DNA of 64,000 bases from Phialocephala subalpina (GCA_900073065.1 FJOG01000002.1:2728354-2792353); one strand, 5' to 3'. Shown: positions 35,464 through 48,003, counted from the stretch's first letter. Made by a program: numbers and translations. The notes: a model not told the origin generated them from the sequence alone.

Positions 35464-37123
35464 ATGGCTACCAATCTGCCAGTTCAGTCCGCCTCTGCGC
35501 AAACTCTGCAGACCTACCGCTTCCCCCGGGACAAGTTGCGCCTGACCCAAAGCGATCCTGAACGTTGTCCACTCATTTTGGTGGCATGTGGTAGTTTCTC
35601 ACCAGTTACCGTACGTATATCCTTCTCTGCACCTTTGAAGTTCGAAGCTAATTTAATCCCTAGTTCCTCCATCGTAAGCCAATATCTTCTAATTTCCGCT
35701 ATATCATCATATACTGCGTCGGAGGACTCCGGTCGAAAGAGCTATAGAGTCATATTTGAGGGTCTTACGCGTCCACCAAGCATACCATATTTCACGTCTA
35801 AGATTTGGGACCATGATTGCTAACATTCTCTTCTTTCAGTTCGAATGTTTGAGATGGCAGTAAGTAGAGAATGGCCTGCTATGTGGAACAATTGGCTGAC
35901 TTTTGTTTAGTCGGACTTTACAAAGTTCAATACCAACTTCGAACTGATGGGCGCATACTTCTCCCCTGTCTCTGATGCATATAAGAAAGCTGGATTGGCT
36001 TCTTCAGTAAGACTCCCGATATTTCTGAAAGAGGTATGCTGACTCGAGGATGTCTAGGTACATAGGCGAGTCGATCCGGTGGCTTTCCGATACATTGCTA
36101 ACTCTTGTAGGCTGCGAATGTGTGAACTGGCATGCCAAAACAACTGGGGGGTTATGGTGGACCCATGGGAAACTGTTCAGACAGGGTACGTGAAATTTTG
36201 CTTTTGTTTTGAGGGGATTTTGGGAGCCTAGCTTCTTGGGGTAGTCTGTCGGGAGAGCTCGATTCTGCTCTTCGACATGATAAGAAATTTCATATTAATT
36301 TCCCCATAGATACACGCCCACAGCCGCGGTCCTAGACCATTTCAACCACGAGATAAACGAGGTCTTAGGAGGTGTAGAGAGGCCCGACGGCACTAGAGTA
36401 CCGGTTCGCATTGCGCTGCTCGCGGGAGCTGACTTGATTCAAACTATGGTATGTGCTCCGAGTAGGCTCATTCATGCGCTCGACCCTTATCCTTTCATTT
36501 CACTAACGTCTTCTTTAGTCAACACCAGGCGTATGGTCAGAAAACGATCTTGATCATATCTTGGGGAAGTTCGGCACGTTCATTGTCGAGAGAATAGGCA
36601 CCGACATCGAGGACGCCATCTCAAATCTCCAACCTTACAAAGACAACATCTATGTCATCCAGCAGCTTATCCGTAAGTAAACGGGGAAGAAATATCTGAA
36701 CGGGGTATAAGTTCCTTGAAAGGGCAATTGCTGACTTGTCCATCAGATAATGATGTGTCCTCGACCAAGATTCGCCTAGTATGTATAAATCCTGACCTAA
36801 TCTACCATTTCGTAGGGAGCCGAGCTCTCGAAGAGTTCGGCTCCTCGACTCCTCGACTCCTCGACTAAAACCTTTGAAACCACATACTAATTTCTTGTAG
36901 TTCTTAAGAAGAGAAATGTCTATCCAATACTTGAGTAAGTCCACTTGAAACCCCCTTGGATACTTTTCAGCACTAATTTGTGTCAGTACCTGCACCAGTT
37001 ATTGAGTACATAGAACAAAACGAACTTTATCTTGACGACTCCAGTGTAGACGGGAAGGGGAAGACGAACGGACAAGGCTCTGGTCGAGCTTCACCTGCAG
37101 TTGGTAGTTCGTCCAAGAGCTAA
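35464..37123 (+). CDS. NMA1: Nicotinamide/nicotinate mononucleotide adenylyltransferase
   Basis: Eleven exons. NMNAT makes NAD or deamido-NAD from the mononucleotide and ATP. The nucleotidyl-transferase motif is spread over three exons: 35464-35610 ends ACGSFSPVT, 35664-35673 (10 nt) gives FLH plus one base, 35840-35859 (20 nt) completes LRMFEMA. Then exon 35911-36006 (SDFTKFNTNFELMGAYFSPV ... GLASS), an 8-nt exon 36058-36065 (VHR), and 36111-36185 (RMCELACQNNWGVMVDPWET). The join GLASS-VHR-LRMCELACQ matches the family's GLxSSxHRLxMCxLA. The intron after the 8-nt exon has a GC donor (AG|GCGAGT) and GCTAAC branch site. Later exons: 36310-36448, 36519-36672 (MSTPGVWSENDLDHIL), 36747-36778 (NDVSSTKIRL; the SSTxIR motif), 36901-36934 (FLRREMSIQYL), 36987-37123 (PAPVIEYIEQNELYL ... 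SSSKS). The symbol follows yeast usage; the substrate preference cannot be told. Confidence 0.92.
36817..36866. repeat. Intron hairpin plus octamer repeat
   Basis: Inside NMNAT intron 36779-36900: GAGCCGA-G-CTCT-CGA-AGAG-T-TCGGCTC (36817-36843) folds as a 12-bp stem with one G-U and a 3-nt loop. It is followed by about three copies of CTCCTCGA (36841-36866). Confidence 0.8.
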
Positions 37124-37955
37124 ATTCTTCGGAAGGAAGCTTATAAAACATCACACTCGACTCACACAGCGACACTGCTCAATTCAGAGCCAACGGCCCA
37201 CACGCCTATATCCACGCACCAGGCTCTCCTTGCAGCTAGCACTGTGCAAACCCTTCCTGGTACAGTACTATGGAGACCCGCCCATTTCCCTCTTGTGCCT
37301 CGAAAGTGCTGTATCCTAAGCACAGCACGCCTCTATCATATTTCTTTCCATGGATTTTGCATTGGGTCGGCATAAGGGCGGCGGATGATTTGATTTTGGG
37401 TACGGATATCTGATTGCTTAGATCTGGACCTAATGCGAGGCTCAGAGCCAGCCGATATACCCAAAGAGAGACTCTGATCTTTTAAAGATTGAGAAATAGA
37501 TCTTTGAGCCATGTTTTTACACCGCTTTCATGGCCTAAAATATCACAGTGCATTTGGTACATGAAGAACAGTGTGAATGTCCCAGACTCCAACCCACATT
37601 TGGCCGTTATTCAATGTCCCATTTGCCAACATACTTTCACGCCTTTCAAAGCATCTATGTAACGTTTCTAAATCTCGATTGCCTCTGCTCATATAAATCT
37701 CCGTCAGCCTCATATTTTTTTCAGGCACCGGCATCAACCGTCGAAAGGCCCGTGCGCTTGGGCCGTATGGGCGCGTCATAGGTAATGTGGTGGCTGGCTT
37801 GGAGCTGGTGACCTTGACTCAACACTCACATCTTCATAACTCTTGTGAGAGCGACAACTCGAGTCGCAGAAAACCGAATACTACAATCCTTGATTCCGAG
37901 CGTTTTCTTTCCATCATTACGATAATCCTGCGGCCCTGAGCGCCGCCACTCCGAG
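37124..37955. other. Spacer between NMNAT and NPC1
   Basis: 832 bases. No gene supported; 3' UTR of NMNAT and promoter of NPC1. Confidence 0.45.
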
Positions 37956-40900
37956 ATGAGACTGAGGCACTTCGTCGCTGTTGCGGGGCTGCTCAGTCTA
38001 ACATCAGGCGAGTTATTTACACCCAAGCATGAGGCAGGACGATGTGCCATACGAGGGAACTGTGGGGGAGGAGGATTCTTTGCACCGCCATTGCCATGTC
38101 CTGATAATGGAGTTGCCGAGGATCCAGAGGACGATGTTAGACAACAGTTGGTGGAAATGTGCGGGCCAAAGTGGAAGACTGGCCCAGTATGTTGTGAAGG
38201 AGGACAGGTACGTACATTTACACCATTATGAGAACTTTGCTGATTTGCTATAGCTTGATACACTATCCGACAACCTCCAGAAAGCACAGCAGTTCATTTC
38301 CGCCTGCCCAGCCTGCAAGGAGAACTTCTACAACCTATTCTGCACATTTACCTGCTCGCCAGACCAATCGCTATTCATAAATGTCACAAAGACCGAGGAG
38401 AAGAGCGGGAAGCTGGCTGTTACAGAACTAGACCAGCTCATCTCAGACGACTATGGCTCTGGATTCTACAACAGCTGCAAAGATGTGAAGTTTGGGCCTA
38501 CAAATACAAATGCTATGAGCTTCATTGGAGGAGGTGCAAAGGAATATACGGCTTTCCTGGCATTCCTCGGGAAGAAGAACCCTCCATTCGGCTCTCCTTT
38601 CCAGATCAACTTCCCAAGACCGAGCAATTACTCTGAACCTGGAATGGGACCATTGGGTATGGGAGCGAAGAAGTGCAATGACGAGGACGAGAGTTTCCGA
38701 TGTGCTTGTATCGACTGTCCTGCGGTTTGTCCCAAGCTACCAGAAGTTTCCGAAGCAGGCTCATGCCATGTTGGACAACTCCCTTGCCTGTCATTCGCAG
38801 CTATCTTGACCTACGGCGTCATCCTTCTCTTGCTTGCTACGGCGGTATTTGGTCATATTGCTTACGCAAAGCATGCTCGAAGGAAGAGTGAGCGTCTACG
38901 ACTCTTGCAAGATACCAGTCCAAGTGACGACGAGGATGAAGGAGACATGGTCCACAACGGTGCGATGTACGATCGCCCGCAGAGAAATTACTGGATCAAT
39001 TCTGTTTGTGACAGTGCCTTCAGCAGGCTGGGATATGCAACTGCTAAGTTTCCTGGAATTACCATTGGTACCAGCATTCTGATCGTTGGACTACTAAGTC
39101 TAGGATGGATCAGATTCAAGGTTGAGACCGATCCTGCTAGATTGTGGGTCAGTCCAACTTCAGATGCTGCTCAGGAGAAGGCCTTTTTCGACGAGAATTT
39201 CGGACCTTTCTACCGAGCCGAGCAGGTCTTCTTGGTAAATGATACGGTCACGAATACCACGAGCCCAGTCCTTAGCTATGAAACTCTCAAGTGGTGGATT
39301 GATGTTGAGGAAAGGATCAGTGGTCTTAAGGGAAATAAAACTGGAGCCACTCTTGATGATGTTTGCTTCAAACCTACGGGTGAAGGTTGCGTAGTTCAAT
39401 CAGTGGCTGCATACTTTGGAAACGATCTTTCAAATTACAACGAAAACGACTGGGTTGACAGACTTCGAGACTGTGCAGATACTCCTGTTGACTGTCTTCC
39501 GGAATTTCAGCAGCCTATTGAGCCAACCATGATTTTTGGAGGAGCCAACGGCTCCAGCGATCCTGCAGATTCATCTGCCATCATTATTACTTGGGCTGTG
39601 AACAACTTTTACGAAGGCACGAATGAGCTTGATCGAGCTATGGACTGGGAAGAATCTATGAAGGCGACTCTACTCGGCTTACAACGCGAAGCTGAGGACC
39701 GTGGACTGAGGCTGTCATTTTCCACAGAAATCAGTTTGGAGCAAGAGCTTAATAAGTCGACCAACACCGACGCCAAGATCGTGGTCATCAGCTACGTTAT
39801 TATGTTCTGCTACGTATCACTGGCGCTGGGATCAACTACATTGTCATTGAGATCTATTTTACGCAATCCGGCTACCTCCCTTGTCGAGTCCAAGTTTACT
39901 CTTGGTATTGTAGGCATCTTGATTGTGTTGATGTCTATCTCAGCGTCCATCGGGCTGTTCTCAGCTGCAGGTGTCAAGGTGACTCTCATTATCGCCGAAG
40001 TCATTCCTTTCATCGTACTAGCAGTCGGCGTCGACAACATTTTCTTGATTGTTCACGAGTTTGAGAGAGTGAACATCAGCCACGCCGACGAAGTGGTTGA
40101 GTACAGGATTGCCAAGGCTCTAGGCCGAATGGGACCATCTATCCTTCTGTCCGCGATCACTGAAACAATCGCTTTTGCCCTAGGTGCCTTTGTAGGCATG
40201 CCGGCAGTCCGGAACTTTGCAGTTTATGCTGCCGGTGCCGTTTTCATCAATGCACTACTGCAGGTGACGATGTTCGTCTCTGTACTGACACTCAACCAAC
40301 ACAGAGTTGAAGACCATCGAGCTGACTGCTTCCCGTGCATCAAGATTAAGGATGCGGGGGTGCACCTAGGTGGTTCCAACGGAAACGGCTACCCAAGAGC
40401 TTACGAAGGTCAAGATGAGGGGGCTTTGCAAGCGTTCATCCGCAAGCACTACGCTCCCACTCTTCTTGGCAAGAAGATGAAAGTGGCTATCGTAGTCCTT
40501 TTCCTGGGTCTTTTCACAGCAGGTGTCTCTCTGATACCCGAAGTGTCACTGGGACTAGACCAAAGGGTTGCAATCCCCGACGACTCGTATCTGATTCAAT
40601 ATTTCAATGATCTCTACGATTACTTCGAATCAGGTCCTCCAGTCTACTTTGTCACCCGAGAGTTGAACTTCACAGAGAGAGTGCACCAACAGGAAATCTG
40701 CGCGCGCTTCACAACATGCGAGCAAGAATCACTCACAAATATCCTCGAGCAAGAGCGGAAGAGACCAAATATCTCGTACATTGCAACTTCGACAGCAAGC
40801 TGGATTGACGACTATTTCCGTTGGCTGGATCCTGCTGCTTATGACTGTTGCATCGAGGGGGTTGGGAGGAACAAACATACATGCTTTGAAGACCGTGATC

Positions 40901-41841
40901 CAGCTTGGAACATCACGTTGTCTGGCATGCCTGAGGGCGATGAGTTCATCCACTACATCCAGAAGTGGCTTGACTCTCCAACAGATGCCAGCTGCGCCCT
41001 TGGCGGTAAAGCTTCCTACAGCACCGCTCTTGTTGTTGACGCAGAGCGAGACACAATCCCAGCCAGCCACTTCCGCACCAGTCATACCCCACTTCGAAGC
41101 CAAGATAACTTCATCGATGCATACGCCTCGGCACGTAGAATATCGAAGAGCATCACAAAAAGCACTGGTGTGGAAGTTTTCCCCTACAGCGTATTCTACA
41201 TCTTCTTCGATCAATATGCCTCCATCGTCCGCCTGACAGCCACCCTCCTCGGTTCAGCACTGGCTCTGATCCTGATCATCTCATCCATTCTTCTTGGATC
41301 CCTCAGAACAGGCGCAGTTGTTACCGCAACAGTGATCATGATCGTTGTCGACATCATCGGTACCATGGCTGTCTTCAACGTCTCCTTGAACGCCGTCAGT
41401 CTCGTCAACCTCGTGATCTGCGTCGGCATCGGAGTCGAGTTCTGCGCCCACATTGCACGAGCATTCATGTTCCCATCTCGTGCCGTCATGGAACGAGCAA
41501 AGAACAAGTTCCGTGGTCGTGATGCTCGAGCATGGACTGCACTCGTAAATGTTGGTGGCTCTGTCTTCTCTGGTATCACTATCACCAAGCTTCTTGGTGT
41601 TTTCGTGCTCGCGTTCACGAGGAGCAAGATCTTTGAGATTTACTATTTCAGGATCTGGTTGGCGCTAGTCGTCTTCGCTGCTACACATGCTTTGATATTC
41701 TTGCCCGTAGCACTCAGTCTCGTAGGTGGAGATGGCTACATTGACCCTGAATCTGATGGTGGTTTGGAGGAAGATCTGGCAAGCAGACGATACAGGGCTA
41801 TGTTGCCAGATGATGAGGATGATACGGATGATGAATATTAA
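37956..41841 (+). CDS. NCR1: NPC1/Ncr1, Niemann-Pick type C sterol transporter
   Basis: Two exons (37956-38207, 38254-41841) give 1,279 residues, the usual length for fungal NPC1. The protein sits in the vacuole/lysosome membrane and moves sterols received from NPC2. It begins with a signal peptide (MRLRHFVAVAGLLSLTSG), then the cysteine-rich sterol-binding N-terminal domain (RCAIRGNCGGGGFF ... CPACKENFYNLFCTFTCSPD). A membrane segment at LTYGVILLLLATAVFGHI precedes the first luminal domain; the sterol-sensing domain spans about VVISYVIMFCYVSLALGS to FVSVLTLNQHRVE. The cysteine-rich second luminal loop carries FTTCEQESL and YDCCIEG. The RND-like C-terminal half ends with an acidic tail (MLPDDEDDTDDEY). 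The single 46-nt intron lies in the N-terminal domain; its phase joins CCEGGQ to LDTLSDNLQKAQQF. Confidence 0.97.
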
Positions 41842-42491
41842 GCCTGAAATTGTAATTTTGTAGATAGATTCCCCTTTTGGTAACAGGTCACAGCATAGCG
41901 CCAATGTATTTTATTGATTTTATTACCTTCGTCTCCCTAGTATTATCTGACCCTTTTCAGGTCGGCGGTAAAACATTCACTCGTGACTCGTAGGAGATGA
42001 CTGACCAGCTTGCCAAACCCCACCTGACTAAATTGGCCCATACGAGAGCTGTCATTCGTTTCTTAACTCATGTGCATCGAATTATCACGTACCAGTAGCT
42101 CAAGTCAGTATTTTGACAAGTTTGAAGTTTGAAGTCGCCTTCATTATCCATTATGGAAGTCATTAATTATACTTCGTACAGACTACGCTACATAGACCAT
42201 AAGTCCTGGTTCAGATCCGTAATACCAACACTATCACACCATATTCATACAAACAATACAGACCCAATACAACAGGCCACTCGCCCCTCAACCCAAAACA
42301 ACCCACCATACTCAAACAACAATCATACCAATCATCAAAAAACCACCCACCCTCCCAAAAATTTTCCAACCCAACACCAATATCGAATGCCCACAAAACA
42401 ACAGCAAGTAAGCAATCATCTTCAGCGCAAGTCTCAGCAACAAGACCGTACCGCCCAAGGCGGCAATGGCCGGTACAGTCCATATTCGTGG
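41842..42491. other. Convergent spacer
   Basis: Lies between the NPC1 stop and the stop of the low-complexity gene block. The 240-residue forward frame starting at 42129 overlaps coding sequence on the other strand and is composition-driven (Pro/Gln/His/Asn). Nothing else seen. Confidence 0.4.
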
Positions 42492-44866
42492 TCAATGACT
42501 GCTTCCCAACATAATCCTCCTATTCTTCTTAATCAAAGCATTCAACCTCTTCTCCAAAATCTCCGCATCCTTCCTCGCAAGCTGCATAGCGGTTTCCGAT
42601 TCCGGCAAGCTGAGCAAGGAGACAGTGCTAGGTTGGCTGCGGGTCATGTCGCCACCGACGGCAAAGTGTGCTGTCATGCTTTCCAATCCTGTAGCAATCA
42701 TACCCTCGCGATTGGTAGGGCCGTAGCCATTTTCGTTATTCTCGAGATGTGGAGTTGTTGGATCTGTGCCCCAAGAAGTCCAAGCCGCGGAGGCACCGGA
42801 ACGCATCATCTCTGTATCCAATGCGTTTGCGTTCAAAGCTTGCTCTAGTTGCATCGAGGTTGACAGCGATGGCAGGACATACTGGTTGATGTAGCTGAGT
42901 GCCTCATCACGATTAATCTTGCCCACTGGATCCATTGGAGTAGTACCGGTATTCGACATAGGGAAGAAGGATGGAGGTCCATTTGGTACCGCACGACCTT
43001 CAATCAAAGCAAATCCATTGCCAGCGTGATGTCTAGATGAGACGAACGCAGTGGCACCCGATTGTTCTGCGATGCGAGCTTGCAGGTCAAGATATCGCTT
43101 CTCTTCTTCTGTCGTTAGATTGCGGACACAATCACCATTTGGCGTCAACATGATTCTACCCGATCCGTCCGTGACCTTGTGGACCGATTGACCAGAGAGC
43201 AGTGCAGCTCGGTCTTCGGGAGTGATGACTAACTTCGGGTTGAAGCTTGGGTTTTCTGTGACGGGGTCCTGGTGTCGATAGCTCATTGGAGGATTCTTAA
43301 GGAAGGCCAGATCGTTTACGTCCTTGATGAAGCCAGAAGACGTGAGATACTGGAAGATCGAGGCTGGAGTTGACATTGGCTTGTTAACTGCCTCATCCTC
43401 AGCCTCGGAAGCAACGGGAGCAGGCTCTGGAGACCGCTGTCGTTGTATTTTGGCTTTGCCCTTGCCTTTGGAGTCTTGGGCCTTTGGTTGATTTCGAGCA
43501 GACGACTCGGATTCTGCCAAAGTAACCTTCTCTGAAGCTTTAACTGGTTGTTCAATCTTTGTAACCTTTGGTTCTTCAACGACCGATTCCGAAGGGCCAG
43601 GAGATGACGGCCTGCTAACAGCAGGGGTTGATCCTCCAGCGGCGCTGTGAATGGGTTCCTTCTTGACCTTTTTCTTCCTACCCATGATAGGTGCAATTTC
43701 TGGTTCAGGTTCTGTCTTTGCCACAGCTGCCTCCAATTCCGCCCTCTCTTTCTCTTTCTGAACTTCCTTGCGCTGCTTTCTCTGCATGCTCTTGGTAGTT
43801 TGACGAACAGGTGCAGAACCTATCTTGGAAGGTGGCGGTGAGCTAGCTCTCGACATGGAGGCAGATGTAATCGATGCGTTATCTGACAACATCTCGCTAG
43901 TGGGTGTCCCAGGGCGATCAAGTCTTGAGACAGATGCTAGACTTGGTTGGCGTGATGGAAGGAACGTGGGAGGAAACATGGATGTGACCGAGGATGGTGT
44001 TGCACTTCCAGCTGTTGGAGTCTCGGTCTTTGGGGTAGACGTGAGGCGTAAGGTTGTTGGAGCTTTGCGCGACAGCGGAGACTGCACAGCTGCTGTAGGT
44101 GCTGTACTTGCGGGAAGTGGAGGGAATGCTGCTGCCGCTACTGCGGATTTTCCAGGTGTCGCAGGACCGGCGGGTGTCTTGGCAGAAGGTTTCACTGGGA
44201 CAGATATATTCAGGCCTGCCGCGGACCGCTTGTCTGCCGGCTTCGGAGTCGTTTGGGCGACTTGTGTACTACTGGTAGATTGAGCAGCTGACTTCTTGTT
44301 CGCAATACTGGCAACAGCTGGCTTCGTTGTAGGAGTCTTAGCTGGAACCACTGTCGCTGTAGCCTTGCTCTTTCCACTGTCCAATGCAGGGAAGTCCTCA
44401 GATTTCAGGCTGGGTTGCGAAGATTGAGAGGCAATGGCTTTTGAAAGCCCTGTGTTTGTAGCTAATGTTTTCAGATCTTTCTTAGCTTGTGCGGTAGAAG
44501 TTTCCGCGGGAGTGTTTGCATTGGATTCGGGAATGGTGGGAGCAACCGTTGAGACGTTAGCCAATGGTGTCGCAGCTCTGGGAATAAAAGTGTTGCTTCG
44601 AGATGGCTGGAACGAGGCCGCAGTTGCTGCACCTGGCAAAATTCGAGACGCAGGTTTCGCCGATAATTCATCCAAGGAAGAAGAAGCAGGTGGGTGGGCG
44701 TGAGGCAATCCAAGGCCAGGGGGAACAGAGGGCGTTGACGACCGTGATGCTCTCGGGCTGTCATAGATATCTGGAATTGCTGGAAGAGTGAAATCGTCTG
44801 GGGAGCTATCTGCAACCAAGGCATCTACAAAAGAAGCTTCTTCAAGGGAAAGTGGTCCTTGGTCAT
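42492..44866 (-). CDS. Low-complexity Ser/Thr/Ala/Pro-rich protein; possibly the NOT4 C-terminus
   Basis: One long exon of about 791 codons that begins at a strong acceptor (GCTAACAAGTCTATTATCAG at 44867) in phase 1, so at least one upstream exon exists. It opens DDQGPLSLEEASFVDALVAD, then VPPGLGLPHAHPP, a long Ala/Thr/Ser/Pro-rich region with LKSEDFPALDSGKSK, a Lys/Glu coiled patch (MQRKQRKEVQKEKERAELEA), then a more ordered C-terminus: SIFQYLTSSGFIKDVNDLAF, HKVTDGSGRIMLTPNGDCVR, LTTEEEKRYLDLQARI and a terminal LEKRLNALIKKNRRIML. No ATG in frame near the start. Two readings: an independent gene with an unseen first exon, or the C-terminal half of NOT4 via the phase-1 donor CAAG|GTGGGT at 45471. 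I cannot decide by eye. Confidence 0.6.
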
Positions 44867-45415
44867 CTGATAATAGACTTGTTAGCAAGCGACCATAAAG
44901 TTCCAATTCAAATCGAACATAAAACAATAAGCAATACAGCGCGATTCTTGCGCATCTCCAAACTTGACTACATCACGTCACGGGTCCATCATCGTCTTCG
45001 AGGTAAAAGTAGAGGCTACTGAGGGCACAAAATGTGTGAGAATGCTATATTTGACCAGCCAATCAATTGGCGTGGGGTCGGGGACTTTAACGTACATGAG
45101 ATCCGGCCGACGAAGACGATGATGGAGTTCCCGACGCAACCTTTGTGCCAAGTCCGCTATAGCCAACGAATTGATGGCCCCGAAAGCAACGCAACTGAAA
45201 GGAAACTGCAAATTCATGAGATCCCCTCATTTCCCAAAGTGCAAATGACGCCAGAGCATCCGAAGCTTCCACCTTGGAGCTCGTCCATGCTCGCTAAAAC
45301 AAATATGCTAGCCCCAAGCAAATGCGACGCCCTCTTAAGGGGTCTTTGCCAACGCCACGAAGCCCAATATCTACAAAATCCCAACCGAAACAAACGCCTG
45401 CCGTAACCGCCGTAT
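44867..45415. other. Spacer or large intron between NOT4 and the low-complexity block
   Basis: Either the promoter and first intron of a separate gene, or part of a 605-nt NOT4 intron (44867-45471). A small frame at 45087-45272 (minus) ends near a good GTACGT donor but is in the wrong phase to join 44866. Confidence 0.35.
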
Positions 45416-48003
45416 CTACCACCCGCGATGCTGCATTCCTGCGCCATACATCATGCTCGGATTGTACCCACCTTGAGCCTGACCGCCAAACAGTCCCTGT
45501 CCGACTCCGGCATTGCTCTGTTGCTGGTGCTGCTGCATTCTCGCTTGCAAGATACTCGGGTCCGCAAGATCGACTAAACCACCTCCCCCAGAGGAGGAAG
45601 TGTTAGCATGTCTGTGCTTCTTTCCCTTCTTCTTCTGCTTTTGACCGAAGTCGTGCAATGCTCCAGTCTGAGGACCATAGAGCGATGCCAAGAGGCCAGA
45701 AGCAGGAGCTGGAGTGGAGGAGGCAGATGGGTACTGTTGAAGAAAAGAAGGAAACATGTACTCACGCTTGCCTGTATCATGCGATTGACCACCCGCCGCG
45801 CCACGATTTCGGAGCATCTCTCGAAGCATATCACTACCATTATCCTTCGCCAAACCACCAAAGGCCGAATTGCCGCCCATCGAGTTTCCAAAACCGTGAC
45901 CCTGACCAAACATGCCGCCAATTGGTGGAGTTCCAGAGGATTTGAGTCCAGGAGGTGGACCAGGCATGGAAGATCCATAGAATTGACTGGATGCAGACGG
46001 CATCATAGAAGACTGCTGCGCCATCAACTTGGGATTTGCTGACGGCTTGACAGAACTTGAAGAGGATGAGCCGTCGTTGGCAAAGCTGTATCGAGAAGAC
46101 TGTCTATTGTGACCTTGCTGTTGGAACAATGCAGACCCTTGACCACCGAGTTGGTTTCTCATTCCAGGTGGGTACTGGTCCATGAAGCCTGGAGATTGAG
46201 ATTGACCTGCCGATCCCAGACGCAGCTGTTCCATTTGTTGCGGAGTTAGAGTACGTCCATTTATGGAGCTCAAATTGTTCAAATTTTGGGGGAAGTTCTG
46301 GGACAAGCTAGGTCCAAATGGTCCTCCATTGGAAGCTCTCTGTATCGGAAGTTGCGTGCTTGGTCGTCTGTTGAACATGGGCAGGCTATCCCTGATGTCG
46401 TGTCTGTCTTCCGGCTCGCCACCTAGCTGCAGACTGCCGCTTTCAGGAGCTTCTTCCTCGAGGGGTTCGGCAACCGATTGTAGATCTGCCAACGAATCTT
46501 GTTCCACATGCAGGCGAGCCTCTTCTTGTTGTCCTTCCCGCATAACTCTGCGCTTCTCTCCACCTAAATTGTCAAAGAGTGGTGGGAATGATGACTCGGC
46601 ATTTTGGCATGATCTTGCGTAGTTGACCTCTATTGAGTTGATAGCTCTCAACAAGGCGATGAGAACTGGATCCCTCGCAGGCCGTGGCGGTTCGGAAGTT
46701 GTCGCTACATCTGATCGCGACTGGTCGTCTGCAACCTCTGCAAGTTGTTCTTGAGGTTGATCTTGCGCTGGCCCAGCGGCCTCGGTGGAGACAGGAACTG
46801 CTTGTGAGAAGGCAGGACTCGAGGCAGCGCCACTCGTAGCCACACTGCCTCTTCTGCTTCGTTGTGGAATCCCCTTATTTGCCCAGCTTGCAGATGATGG
46901 AAGTGCTGAGCCATCGCCACTGTCAGACCCCTCCTTACTGTTGTCCCTCGCCATCGGCTGCGCAGCAGCAGCCACAGGTTGTGCCTGCTGAATTGGAGCT
47001 TGGATCTGAGTAGCTTGTCGAGATGAAGTGGACGCAGAGCTTGATGCTGCGACTGGAAGAGGACGCTGTGTATTGACACTGTTGAGGGATGATAGATCCT
47101 GCCGCGAATAACTGTCGTTGTTGTCGCCAGGTTCGTGAAGGAACATGCAGTTCTTATTCGTACATGTCTCATTCCGTAAGTAGGCCGAGCAATACTTGGT
47201 GGTCCCAAGTTGTGCCCGCAGTACACGTTCGCCATTCTGTGAACCATTCACTGCGGCTATGCATCTGGCGGCGTCTTCGTTCCGAGCAAAAGTAACATAG
47301 ACTCCCAACGAATTTCCATTCGGGCCTGTTTCGTTCGTCTTCTTGTTGCTAACCACGATTTTGACAATCTTCCCATACTGGCCAAAGTATCTATCACCGC
47401 GTAATGTTGACAGAATTTCTTGTTCTGGTATGCCTGGACTTAGACCGACCACATACACGAGGTTTTTCTGAAGAACTCGGAGCCCGGACAGGTGTTTGCG
47501 GTTGAGATTTTCGACTTCTCGCTTTTGTGCTTCCTTCTGCCGTTGTTCTTGGTTCTTCTTTGCCTTCTTCTGAGTCTCGGCCTTAAATCGTGCGATCCTA
47601 ACAAAAGTGGTTAGTAAAAGTCGTCTTCATGGAAGGCTACCTACTCCTCTGGTGTCACAACTTTCCACTCTATCGTCTTGTCATCGTATGGTCTGCGGCA
47701 TGCTGGGCATAACCCATTAAGATTCTGTCTGATGTTGTTGAAGCAGAACTGGCAAATCTGTGGCAAAGTACTGTATCAGCGAAAACTCAGTGGTGGCAAC
47801 CTGCGGAGCGGAGATGTACCTGGTAGCCACAAGGACACGGTCGAAAATTCTTGTCCGAAAGGTCGAACTCTTCTACACATAGGGGACTGAAGACATTCTG
47901 TTAGCAAAGAGCTCAAGGCGGCAGCAGGATCGAGATGACCACCAGGTGGAGAGACATACCACGACTCTTCGTCATCATCAATAAAGCTATCTTGAGGTGC
48001 CAT
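45416..48003 (-). CDS. NOT4: NOT4, RING E3 ligase of the CCR4-NOT complex
   Basis: Four exons (48003-47960, 47886-47820, 47757-47645, 47597-45416) give 801 residues if it ends at the TAG at 45416. NOT4 ubiquitylates ribosomal and nascent-chain quality-control targets and joins mRNA decay. The N-terminus MAPQDSFIDDDEES leads to the C4C4 RING: CPLCVEEFDLSDKNFRPCPC, GYQICQFC and CPACRRPYDD, split over three exons. A Lys/Arg/Gln coiled coil follows (KKAKKNQEQRQKEAQKREVE), then the RRM (LVYVVGLSPGIPEQEILSTL ... GVYVTFARNEDAARCIAAV) and a CCCH finger (CSAYLRNETCTNKNCMFLHE). The rest is Ser/Gln-rich, with SPQF-like GLLASLYGPQTG and LADPSILQARMQQHQQQ, ending MMYGAGMQHRGW. It may instead continue into the block at 42492-44866. 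Divergent from NDUFS3. Confidence 0.93.

Noticed and set aside
42129..42848. Forward frame of 239 residues opposite the low-complexity block
   Set aside because: Its composition is Pro/His/Gln/Asn from skewed bases, and the minus strand holds the better coding sequence.
45738..45769. A possible 32-nt intron in NOT4 (GTGAGT ... CAACAG)
   Set aside because: Too short for this genome's introns and removing it breaks the frame; the unspliced text (EYMFPSFLQQYPSASS) reads well.
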